A stretch of DNA of 12,098 bases from Pseudomonadota bacterium (lineage in GTDB: Bacteria > Pseudomonadota > Alphaproteobacteria > Rhizobiales > Aestuariivirgaceae). The stretch is from contig JAEKFU010000179.1 of the NCBI GenBank assembly GCA_016522385.1, positions 1 to 12,098 on the forward strand, written 5' to 3'. A model generated the notes under the pieces. That model worked only from the letters and a program-made list of their open reading frames with translations. It did not search any database and was not told the DNA's origin. Positions 1 to 6,417 of the stretch are shown piece by piece (the stretch's first letter is position 1; every line of letters starts with the position of its first letter). The position numbers and the translations under genes were made by a program.

Positions 1-1154
1 GTCTCTGTGCCGAAATCAAATCCTGATCGCACCCGCTTGATCATTTGGGCAATTTCGTTGTCGATCACCAGCTGGCCGAAGTCAAATGACATAAGCGCAT
101 CGAGCAGACCGCCCATAACGATGAAATCGACGCCCGACAACGCGCCCAAGAGCGGTGACATGCCCTTTTCGAACCCGGCCTGCGCATCCGATATCTTCGC
201 ATTTGTCAGCCCGAGATAACCGCCCGACGGCACGTTGTAGAATCGCGCCATCTGGCACACTGCGCTGTTCATCATGCCGATTTCAATGGCACCCGGCGCA
301 TAGGCACCGTCGCGCATATCGGCAAAGACCGGAAGGAAATTGTAGATCTGCGCTGTGCCCGGTTTCGACATTTGTGCCAGTGTCGCTGCCGCCAACCACT
401 CTGCATTCATCAGTGTCAGCATGCCGGCCAGCGAAAGCGGTGTGCTGAGGCCGCCCATTGGCGCGATCGTGCCATAGGCCGTCACACCTTGTTCGGCAAA
501 GAACATCAGCATCTCTGTCGAGTCGTAGTCCATTGTCAGCGGCGAGACGATCGAGCAGTAACCGAAATTGATGAACGGTCGTGCCCAGAACGCTTCCTTG
601 GACCCAGCGATCAGCTCACCGAGTTTGAGCACCTGTTCGGCCTCGCGCAGGTCAATCACTGAGGTCCGGCATGGTTTGACGCAATTCTTCAGCGCCGGAT
701 AGAACCGCGATAGCGAGAATTGGTCATTTGGCGCATCATCTGCCAGCGTGGAAATCGAAAACAGATCGAACCCGTCCAGTTCATTGACCAGCTGACCGAT
801 ACAGGCAATATCTTCCGAGCGCGCCCGCCTGGCCATTCCCGTGCCCGGATCGACGATATCGGGCGCCGAACTGGCGGTCGCGATCACCGGCAAGTCGCGG
901 GGAAACGTGACATCGAATCCAGGATCGCGCCCGCGCAGCGTTATCGTCGCCGGCACCATGGCGCGAAATTCCTCCACTATCGTTGCCGGCAATCTTACGA
1001 TCTCGCACGCATGGTCGACCTTGCAGCCATGTTTCTCGAAACGCCGCCGGGCCTTTTCGTTGCGCACCAACAGGCCGGTCTCATGGAGGATTTCCAGCGA
1101 TGCGTCGTGGACCTGTGCAACCTGCTCTTTTGAGAGATAGCTGAAATACTGCAT
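1..1154 (-). CDS. MttB-family (trimethylamine/quaternary amine:corrinoid) methyltransferase, partial
   Basis: The reading frame opens with ATG at 1154 and stays open for 384 codons to the left edge, so the C-terminus is missing. The family transfers a methyl group from tri- or quaternary methylamines to a corrinoid protein in the cytoplasm. The call rests on the N-terminal part (VHDASLEILHETGLLV, residues 15-30), the middle APMGGLSTPLSLAG (about 231-244) and the stretch around SDAQAGFEKG (about 322-331), which match the MttB superfamily as I know it. No in-frame TAG occurs, so the visible part has no pyrrolysine codon. This suggests a non-Pyl relative acting on betaine-like compounds such as glycine betaine, proline betaine or carnitine; the substrate cannot be told. 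The frame is open further upstream with a TTG at 1175, so the start could be slightly earlier. The gene follows ispG by 70 bases on the same strand and may be co-transcribed. No corrinoid protein is visible. Confidence 0.85.
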   Translation of the reverse strand, partial: MQYFSYLSKEQVAQVHDASLEILHETGLLVRNEKARRRFEKHGCKVDHACEIVRLPATIVEEFRAMVPATITLRGRDPGFDVTFPRDLPVIATASSAPDIVDPGTGMARRARSEDIACIGQLVNELDGFDLFSISTLADDAPNDQFSLSRFYPALKNCVKPCRTSVIDLREAEQVLKLGELIAGSKEAFWARPFINFGYCSIVSPLTMDYDSTEMLMFFAEQGVTAYGTIAPMGGLSTPLSLAGMLTLMNAEWLAAATLAQMSKPGTAQIYNFLPVFADMRDGAYAPGAIEIGMMNSAVCQMARFYNVPSGGYLGLTNAKISDAQAGFEKGMSPLLGALSGVDFIVMGGLLDALMSFDFGQLVIDNEIAQMIKRVRSGFDFGTE

Positions 1155-1224
1155 GGCACCGCCCAGACGGATCAAGTTGTCTAAGCAGACTATCCGGCCC
1201 GCTTGTGATGCTGCAAGGCCTGGA

Positions 1225-2472
1225 TTACTCGGCCGCGTCTGAGGCCCCATGACCCCAGCGGTTTTGGACGTAGTTTTCGACGATCGACTTGAACTGATCA
1301 GCTATGTCGTTACCGCGCAATGTCTTGACCTTCTTGCCGTCGATGAACACCGGCGCCGCCGGCAATTCGCCGGTGCCGGGCAGCGAGATGCCAATATCGG
1401 CATGCTTGGATTCGCCGGGCCCATTGACGATACATCCCATAACAGCCAGTTGTAGGGTTTCGAACCCGGGATACTGTTCGCGCCAGTCCGGTAGGCGTTC
1501 GCGGATATAGCCCTGAATGTCCTGACCCAGCTCCTGGAACACCGTCGACGTCGTCCGCCCGCAGCCCGGACAGGCAATCACCATCGGTGCAAACGAGCGC
1601 AAACCCATGGTCTGCAGGATCTCTTGCGCCACGAGCACCTCACGCGTCCGGTCGCCACCGGGCTCCGGTGTCAGCGAAATTCGGATCGTGTCGCCGATCC
1701 CTTCCTGCAGCAGCACCGCCAAACCGGCAGTCGAAGCAACGATGCCCTTTGAGCCCATACCGGCCTCGGTCAATCCCAAATGCAACGCATAGTTACATCG
1801 CTCGGCAATCATTCGGTAACAGGCAATCAGATCCTGCACTTCGGAGACCTTTGCCGAGATAATTATCTTGTCGGGGCCAAGACCGAGCTGTTCGGCCCTT
1901 TGTGCCGACCCGATGCCGGACCGCACCATCGCTTCATGCATCACCAGCCTTGCATCGAGCGGTTCGGACAGCATAGCATTTTCATCCATCAAACGGGTCA
2001 GCAACGCTTGATCCAGCGAGCCCCAGTTAACGCCGATCCGTACCGGCTTGCCGAATTCCGCCGCCTTTTCGATCATCATTGCAAAGTTACGATCCTGCTT
2101 TTCGCGGAAACCCACATTGCCCGGATTGATGCGGTACTTAGCCAGCGCCTCGGCGCAGGCCGGATGATCCCTCAAAAGCGTATGCCCGATATAGTGAAAG
2201 TCGCCGACCAGCGGCACATCGCAGCCCATTGCATCTAGCTTGTCGCGGATATGCGGCACGCCGGCGGCCGCCTCGTCCTTATCGACCGTGATACGCACAA
2301 GTTCCGAACCGGCCCTGGCCAGATCACTCACCTGTCTGACAGTGTCGTCCACATCGGCAGTATCGGTATTGGTCATCGACTGCACCACGACCGGCGCACC
2401 ACCGCCGACCTGTACATTGCCGACCATGACGCCGATCGAATCTCGTCTGTTCTGTACGGCCGAATAGGCCAT
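1225..2472 (-). CDS. ispG: 4-hydroxy-3-methylbut-2-en-1-yl diphosphate synthase (flavodoxin/ferredoxin)
   Basis: IspG (GcpE) converts 2-C-methyl-D-erythritol 2,4-cyclodiphosphate to HMBPP, the penultimate step of the MEP isoprenoid pathway, using a [4Fe-4S] cluster in the cytosol. The protein has 415 residues. The N-terminal TIM-barrel part carries VVVQSMTNTDTADV (28-41) and VRIGVNWGSLD (144-154). The cluster ligands of the C-terminal part are present: C301 and C304 in CPGCGRT, and C347 in MGCIVNGPGES, with the conserved E354 nearby. The ATG at 2472 has a perfect AGGAGG at 2479-2484, six bases upstream. Its own promoter probably lies in the 93-base gap after the LysR gene, where a 14-bp palindrome sits (2495-2508). 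The length is slightly above the 372 residues of the E. coli protein. The identification is secure. Confidence 0.98.
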   Translation of the reverse strand: MAYSAVQNRRDSIGVMVGNVQVGGGAPVVVQSMTNTDTADVDDTVRQVSDLARAGSELVRITVDKDEAAAGVPHIRDKLDAMGCDVPLVGDFHYIGHTLLRDHPACAEALAKYRINPGNVGFREKQDRNFAMMIEKAAEFGKPVRIGVNWGSLDQALLTRLMDENAMLSEPLDARLVMHEAMVRSGIGSAQRAEQLGLGPDKIIISAKVSEVQDLIACYRMIAERCNYALHLGLTEAGMGSKGIVASTAGLAVLLQEGIGDTIRISLTPEPGGDRTREVLVAQEILQTMGLRSFAPMVIACPGCGRTTSTVFQELGQDIQGYIRERLPDWREQYPGFETLQLAVMGCIVNGPGESKHADIGISLPGTGELPAAPVFIDGKKVKTLRGNDIADQFKSIVENYVQNRWGHGASDAAE

Positions 2473-2494
2473 CGCTCGCCTCCTGAAATCCTAG

Positions 2495-2508
2495 CGGCTA
2501 TATAGCCG
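2495..2508. promoter_or_regulatory. Perfect 14-bp palindrome in the ispG leader
   Basis: The sequence cggctatatagccg is its own reverse complement. It lies 10 bases upstream of the ispG Shine-Dalgarno. On the ispG strand the central TATATA (2499-2504) could also serve as a -10 element, with only a weak TTTCGG 17 bases upstream. It could be an operator over the promoter or a small RNA hairpin in the leader; the sequence cannot decide. No known regulator motif was recognised. Confidence 0.35.
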
Positions 2509-2565
2509 TTATGTGCACCTGCCGAAAGTCCAGTGCAAGAGGCGTTAAGACCGCAGGGCCTGCCG

Positions 2566-3423
2566 TCAGTTGCCCGCAAACGCTTCTCGGATCGCGGCCG
2601 CCATGCCATCGGCCACGTCACTTGCCAGTCCAGCCCGGTAGCGCAATACGACATTGGAGATGAGATAGTTCCAAAACCCGTCCTCGCGGGTCAGTTCACG
2701 GCAGCCTTGCGGGATGTTGCTTCGTGACATCGGCGCGATCGCCAGCCCCGAAGTCACCGCCGCCTGCAGCGCGTCGGCGTTGTCGCTGGTAAAGGCAATA
2801 CGGTAATCTTGGCCTTGTTGATCAAGCGACTTAAGCGCCCAATCGCGGCACCAGCAGCCGCGCTCGTAGATCGCCACCGGCACCGGTTCGAGTTCGTGGG
2901 TGCAATAGACGCTTGATGTCACCCATACCGTGGGATCACTCGTCAGAACTTCACTGTCAGGGCGCACCGATTCCTCAAATAGCACCGCCATATCGAGCTC
3001 GCCGGAATAGAGCGCGGCACTGTGATCGTCAGAAGCCCCGCACCGTACCGTAATTTCGACACCGGGGTTGCTGGTCGCGAACTTACCCAACACGTTTGGC
3101 AGCACTGTCAAACCATATTCAGCGGGAATGCCAACCTTGATATGGCCATTGAGCTGCTCACCGCGCAGCACCGCTTGAGTTTGATCGAGCAGCGCAATTA
3201 TGCGCCGGGAGTCCGTCAACAGCTTCTTACCTGGTTGGGTCAGGCTAACCCCGCGCGCCTGGCGGACGAACAGGGTTTCACCGACGATGTCTTCAAGCCG
3301 TTTCATCTGCATGCTGACCGCTGACTGCGTTCGTTTTACGTCATCTGCTGCATTGGTAAAGCTACCAGCCTCAGCAATGGCAACAAATGTTCGCAGTAGG
3401 TCACTCTCAAGATTCGGTTCCAT
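2566..3423 (-). CDS. LysR-type transcriptional regulator (LrhA/LsrB-like)
   Basis: This is a DNA-binding regulator of 285 residues. The winged helix-turn-helix fills residues 8-65 (LLRTFVAIAEAGSFTNAA, then QSAVSMQMKRLE). An effector-binding domain follows from about residue 93 (GHIKVGIP) to the end. Within it, VWVTSS (166-171) and the cysteine-rich ERGCWCRDWALKSL (187-200) recall the LrhA/LsrB group. Cysteines are at 128, 174, 190, 192 and 241; LsrB relatives are reported to sense redox state, so a redox role is possible but unproven. I chose ATG 3423, not the in-frame ATGs at 3456 and 3438. Only 3423 has a Shine-Dalgarno, and the predicted promoter would put the transcript start near 3452, downstream of 3456. 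The gene is divergent from a DUF1127-like gene, its most likely target together with itself. Confidence 0.93.
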   Translation of the reverse strand: MEPNLESDLLRTFVAIAEAGSFTNAADDVKRTQSAVSMQMKRLEDIVGETLFVRQARGVSLTQPGKKLLTDSRRIIALLDQTQAVLRGEQLNGHIKVGIPAEYGLTVLPNVLGKFATSNPGVEITVRCGASDDHSAALYSGELDMAVLFEESVRPDSEVLTSDPTVWVTSSVYCTHELEPVPVAIYERGCWCRDWALKSLDQQGQDYRIAFTSDNADALQAAVTSGLAIAPMSRSNIPQGCRELTREDGFWNYLISNVVLRYRAGLASDVADGMAAAIREAFAGN

Positions 3424-3431
3424 ATCACCTC
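3424..3431 (-). promoter_or_regulatory. Ribosome binding site that decides the LysR start
   Basis: Read on the minus strand this is GAGGTGAT directly before the ATG at 3423, a long match to the complement of the 16S rRNA 3' end (AAGGAGGTGATC). The alternative upstream starts at 3438 and 3456 are preceded only by A/T-rich sequence. Confidence 0.6.
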
Positions 3432-3458
3432 TAAACATAAATTTTTTTGATTTCATAT

Positions 3459-3487
3459 ATAATAATTATTTGTTTGAAAAATGTCTA
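3459..3487 (-). promoter_or_regulatory. Sigma-70-type promoter of the LysR gene
   Basis: On the minus strand a -35 TAGACA (3487-3482, five of six to TTGACA) and a -10 TATTAT (3464-3459, five of six to TATAAT) are separated by exactly 17 bases in an AT-rich spacer. The predicted transcript start is near 3452, giving a leader of about 30 bases before the ATG at 3423. The -35 overlaps the T-N11-A dyad at 3481-3499. Confidence 0.55.
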
Positions 3488-3499
3488 TATCGAATACAT
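3481..3499. promoter_or_regulatory. Candidate LysR-type operator (ATGT-N11-ACAT)
   Basis: The dyad ATGT at 3481-3484 and ACAT at 3496-3499 is separated by 11 bases. This fits the T-N11-A core typical of LysR-type regulator boxes. It lies between the divergent genes and covers the -35 of the LysR promoter, as expected for autorepression. It is about 36 bases before the DUF1127 start codon. For that gene a weak TTGAAA (3474-3479) with CATATC (3497-3502) is the only promoter I can propose. In an AT-rich spacer such a short dyad can arise by chance. Confidence 0.4.
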
Positions 3500-3534
3500 A
3501 TCTCACTCATCAACTCTGAAGAGGAGGATTTCTC

Positions 3535-3843
3535 ATGGCCTACATCACCCATGACACGGTGAAGAACGCTGCTGGCAACAATATCGTCGGTGGCTGGTCA
3601 AGCCGGATTGCCAGTTGGCTCAAAGAACTTTGGACTGCTCCGTCTGGCCATCTGCTTGATCCTTACAATGAGCATCTTTTGCGCGATGTTGGGCTGACAC
3701 CTGACAGCCGGTCAAACGCGATCGACTGGCGCCGGGCCAAACGGCTCAGCAACCAGATACTGGCCACACCAGCAGGCAACAATCCAACGTTCATCGATCT
3801 CTACATCTATGAGCATCTCGACCGCGGCCCACGGGGCTTCTAA
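3535..3843 (+). CDS. DUF1127-like small protein with C-terminal extension
   Basis: The product is a 102-residue, probably soluble protein with no signal peptide or membrane segment. Residues 26-57 resemble the DUF1127 (YjiS-like) core: a Trp-rich helix, then LLRDVGLTPDS (48-58), which matches the usual LRDIGLTR pattern. After the core, residues 60-102 form an extra tail (WRRAKRLSNQIL, then FIDLYIYEHLDRGPRGF) that ordinary DUF1127 proteins of about 45-80 residues lack. In Rhizobiales some DUF1127 proteins bind RNA or affect phosphate and carbon metabolism, and several are controlled by LsrB/VtlR-type LysR regulators; a similar link here is inference from the divergent LysR gene. The ATG has AGGAGG at 3522-3527, seven bases upstream. 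A 13-bp hairpin follows the stop codon, so the gene is probably transcribed alone. Confidence 0.8.
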   Translation: MAYITHDTVKNAAGNNIVGGWSSRIASWLKELWTAPSGHLLDPYNEHLLRDVGLTPDSRSNAIDWRRAKRLSNQILATPAGNNPTFIDLYIYEHLDRGPRGF

Positions 3844-3855
3844 CCAACCGTCGGA

Positions 3856-3900
3856 CCGATGCCGGAACCATCTAGCGTTCCGGCATCGGCACACCATTTT
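3856..3900 (+). terminator. Hairpin terminator after the DUF1127-like gene
   Basis: A perfect 13-bp inverted repeat (ccgatgccggaac at 3856-3868, gttccggcatcgg at 3877-3889) with an 8-base loop starts 13 bases after the stop codon. A short T run (tttt, 3897-3900) follows at a distance of seven bases, so the U tract is weak. The stem is strong and GC-rich, and it separates this gene from the next plus-strand unit. Confidence 0.6.
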
Positions 3901-3960
3901 CTCCGGCCCTGGCTTAGTGTTATGCTCCCGAAGTTGAACACACCCGATCGGAGAGCCGCC

Positions 3961-4767
3961 ATGGCCGATGTCGCCCGCGCCGATACTGCAGATGACATGC
4001 TCTTAATCGAGCATCTACCGTTTGAAACCGATGGCGGCATTGCCGAGCGCGCAGCCATCGGTGTCATCGTTCTAGGCACCGACTACACAATCGAGCACGA
4101 ATGGCGCTCGATCATGGCCGCCTTCCCCGGCGTTGCCGTCTATCAAAGCCGTATCCAGAATGACCCGCTGATTACGCCTGAAACACTGCGCGCCATGGAA
4201 CCGCGTATCACCTACTGTACGGACATTATTCTGCCCGGCGCCAAGCTTGACGTTGTCGCCTATGGCTGCACCTCGGCATCCATGGCGATTGGCGAGGACA
4301 AAGTCTTTGAAAACATACGCGCCGCCAGGCCCGACGTTGCATGCACCACGCCGATCACTGCCGCCTTCGCCGCCTTCCGCGTCTTTGGAGCCCGGCGAAT
4401 TGGCGTCCTTACGCCCTACCGTGCCGACGTCAACCGCATCGTCGCTGACTATGTGCGCGCCCGCGGCTTCGAGGTGCCGGTTTTCGGTTCGTTCAATGAA
4501 GAAGATGACGGTGTCGTCGCTGCCATTTCTGCCCAATCGATCAAATCAGGCATCCAACGTCTGGTGGCCGAACGCCAAGTCGATGCGGTTTTTGTCTCCT
4601 GCACATCTGTCCGCCTGGCCAACCAGGCTCCCGACATCGAGGCCGAAGTCGGTTTGCCGGTCACATCGTCCAACCATGCCATGGCCTGGCACGCCCTGCG
4701 TCTGGCCGGCATCGACGACCACATGCCGCAATTCGGCCGCCTGTTCGATCTCGACCTTGCCGACTGA
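3961..4767 (+). CDS. Asp/Glu racemase-superfamily enzyme (maleate isomerase / EutA-like)
   Basis: The 268-residue protein belongs to the two-domain Asp/Glu racemase fold that includes maleate cis-trans isomerase, arylmalonate decarboxylase and the ectoine-utilisation protein EutA. Two active-site cysteines are in their expected settings: C103 in VAYGCTSAS and C214 in FVSCTSVRL. Arylmalonate decarboxylase keeps only the second, so the pair argues for an isomerase or racemase. Early features are GVIVLGTDYTIEHEW (34-48) and RIGVLTPYRADVNR (146-159). The substrate is probably a small carboxylate, but no ectoine, nicotinate or hydantoin genes are nearby to narrow it. I start at ATG 3961, which has GGAG at 3950-3953. 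An upstream in-frame ATG at 3859 lies inside the preceding terminator hairpin and was dismissed. The next gene begins five bases after the stop codon, so this looks like the first gene of a three-gene operon. Confidence 0.85.
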   Translation: MADVARADTADDMLLIEHLPFETDGGIAERAAIGVIVLGTDYTIEHEWRSIMAAFPGVAVYQSRIQNDPLITPETLRAMEPRITYCTDIILPGAKLDVVAYGCTSASMAIGEDKVFENIRAARPDVACTTPITAAFAAFRVFGARRIGVLTPYRADVNRIVADYVRARGFEVPVFGSFNEEDDGVVAAISAQSIKSGIQRLVAERQVDAVFVSCTSVRLANQAPDIEAEVGLPVTSSNHAMAWHALRLAGIDDHMPQFGRLFDLDLAD

Positions 4768-4771
4768 CCCC

Positions 4772-5557
4772 ATGTCCGCCAAAGCGGAAATCCCGAAAGA
4801 CTGGTACCAAGTTCGACACCTGTCCGATGGCATTTCGCATATCCATGAGCGCTATGTTGGCGACTGGCTAAGGTGCAATATCTGGCACATACGCGGCCGC
4901 GATCGCGACCTGCTGGTCGACAGCGGCATGGGGTTGCGCCCGCTCAAAGCCGAAGTCAGCCTGCTTGCTGAACGGCCGGTGACTGCGGTCTCGAGCCATT
5001 GTCACTTCGACCATATCGGCGGCGCTCATGAGTTCGATGTACGTCTAGGCCATCCGCTGGAGGCCCATGTTCATACCAATCCAACCCGGCAGGCAACCGC
5101 TGCAAGCGATTCCTGGTTGCGCGCAGAGACGGTAACCGCTCTGCCTTACGAGAGTTTCCGAATCGAGGATTTCCAGATCCAACCGGCACCGCTGACCGGG
5201 CATCTGGACGAGGGTGATGTGATCGACCTCGGCGACCGTCTGTTCAAGGTATTTCACCTGCCAGGACATTCGCCCGGTTCGATCGCGTTGTTTGAGGACA
5301 GGACCGGCATCTTGCTTTCCGGAGACGTGGTATACGATGCCGATCTGTTTGATACCGTCTACCATTCCGATCCAGAAGTCTATTGCGTCTCGCTCAAACG
5401 CCTTCGTGAGTTGCCGGTGTCGGTGGTTCATCCTGGCCACGGCCAGTCCTTTGACCGTGATCGCATGAAATTGATCATCGATGAATATTTTGCCGGTGGC
5501 CGCCGCATAGGTGATCCCGCAAAATGGGTGAACAAGATTTTGGGAGCCGGGCCATGA
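4772..5557 (+). CDS. Metallo-beta-lactamase-fold hydrolase
   Basis: This is a 261-residue cytoplasmic metallohydrolase with no signal peptide, so it is not a periplasmic antibiotic-resistance beta-lactamase. The metal ligands are all visible: HCHFDH at 76-81 (H76, H78, D80, H81), H166 in GHSPGS, D185 in LSGD and H223 in HPGHGQ. The pattern is that of the broad glyoxalase II / lactonase / thioesterase-type superfamily; the substrate is not predictable from motifs. The gene starts four bases after the preceding stop codon with no strong Shine-Dalgarno, which suggests translational coupling to the racemase-like gene. Its stop codon overlaps the next start as ATGA (5554-5557). The larger frame that runs upstream through the racemase gene is a shadow and was not used. 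Confidence 0.9.
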   Translation: MSAKAEIPKDWYQVRHLSDGISHIHERYVGDWLRCNIWHIRGRDRDLLVDSGMGLRPLKAEVSLLAERPVTAVSSHCHFDHIGGAHEFDVRLGHPLEAHVHTNPTRQATAASDSWLRAETVTALPYESFRIEDFQIQPAPLTGHLDEGDVIDLGDRLFKVFHLPGHSPGSIALFEDRTGILLSGDVVYDADLFDTVYHSDPEVYCVSLKRLRELPVSVVHPGHGQSFDRDRMKLIIDEYFAGGRRIGDPAKWVNKILGAGP

Positions 5558-6417
5558 ACTGGAAAGACCGCAAACAATTCGCCGACATCAAGGGCGCCCG
5601 AATGGCCTACGTCGAAATGGGCTCAGGCGCATCGATCCTGTTCCTGCACGGCAACCCGACCTCATCCTTCTTGTGGCGTGACATCATGACGGCACTGTCT
5701 GACCTTGGCCGTTGCATCGCCCCTGACCTCATCGGCATGGGCGACAGCGACAAGCTGCCGGAGAGTGGCCCCGACCGCTATACCTTCGCCGAGCACGGCA
5801 GATATCTCGACGACCTGATCGACCACCTGATCCCGAGCAGCCCCATTACCCTAGTCATCCACAACTGGGGTTCGGCCCTCGGGTTCCATTGGGCCCGCCG
5901 CCATCCCGACCGCATCGCCGGCATTGCCTACATGGAGGGCATAGTGCATCCCTATAGCTGGGACACGTTCTCGCAGGCCGCACGGCCGATCTTCGAAGGC
6001 ATGCGCTCGCCGGCCGGAGAAGAAATGGTACTGGAGAAGAATATCTTCATTGAAAAGATCCTGCCCGGCTCGATCATGCGCCAGCTGAGCGATGACGAAA
6101 TGAACGAATACCGCCGCCCATTCTTGACCCCCGGCGAAGACCGTCGCCCCACACTCACCTGGCCCCGCCAGATCCCGATCGACGGCGATCCGGCCGACGT
6201 CACCGCCATTGTCGAAGACTACGGCGAATGGCTTTCTCGATCGAACGTCCCGAAGCTCTTCATCAACGCCGATCCCGGCGCCATCACCACGGGCCACGTG
6301 CGCAACTTCTGCCGCACATGGCCCAACCAGACCGAAGTTACCGTGAACGGCGTCCACTTTATCCAGGAGGACTCTGCAGCAGAAATCGCTGCGGCAATCC
6401 GTGAATGGTTGGGTTAG
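5554..6417 (+). CDS. Haloalkane dehalogenase-like alpha/beta hydrolase with Asn in place of nucleophile Asp
   Basis: The 287-residue protein closely follows the LinB/DhaA type of haloalkane dehalogenase, enzymes that hydrolyse carbon-halogen bonds to alcohol and halide. Recognisable segments are LFLHGNPTSSFLWR (29-42) with halide-binding N34, APDLIGMGDSDKL (56-68), a cap region ending in RRPTLTWPRQIPI (197-209), YMEGI with catalytic acid E128, FCRTWPNQTEVTV (252-264) and GVHFIQED with catalytic base H268. The nucleophile elbow reads VIHNWGSALGF (101-111): W105 is kept, but the expected Asp at 104 is Asn (AAC, 5863-5865). Classic chemistry needs an Asp ester intermediate, so the gene product may be inactive, altered in reaction, or activated by deamidation. 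I use ATG 5554, which overlaps the previous stop and has GGGAG at 5542-5546; an upstream ATG at 5524 is less likely. It is the last gene of the operon and overlaps spoVR tail to tail by four bases. Confidence 0.92.
   Translation: MNWKDRKQFADIKGARMAYVEMGSGASILFLHGNPTSSFLWRDIMTALSDLGRCIAPDLIGMGDSDKLPESGPDRYTFAEHGRYLDDLIDHLIPSSPITLVIHNWGSALGFHWARRHPDRIAGIAYMEGIVHPYSWDTFSQAARPIFEGMRSPAGEEMVLEKNIFIEKILPGSIMRQLSDDEMNEYRRPFLTPGEDRRPTLTWPRQIPIDGDPADVTAIVEDYGEWLSRSNVPKLFINADPGAITTGHVRNFCRTWPNQTEVTVNGVHFIQEDSAAEIAAAIREWLG

Noticed and set aside
3859..3960. Longer in-frame start (ATG 3859) for the racemase-like gene
   Set aside because: It begins inside the perfect 13-bp hairpin that ends the previous gene and has no ribosome site; ATG 3961 has GGAG at a proper distance.
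4072..4536. 154-codon minus-strand frame opposite the racemase-like gene
   Set aside because: The plus strand encodes a recognisable enzyme with catalytic motifs in this stretch; the opposite frame shows no domain or ribosome site.
4247..4771. Upstream part of a 436-codon frame leading into the metallohydrolase
   Set aside because: It lies wholly over the racemase-like gene in another frame and has low-complexity Pro/Ser-rich content; the enzyme domain begins at 4772.
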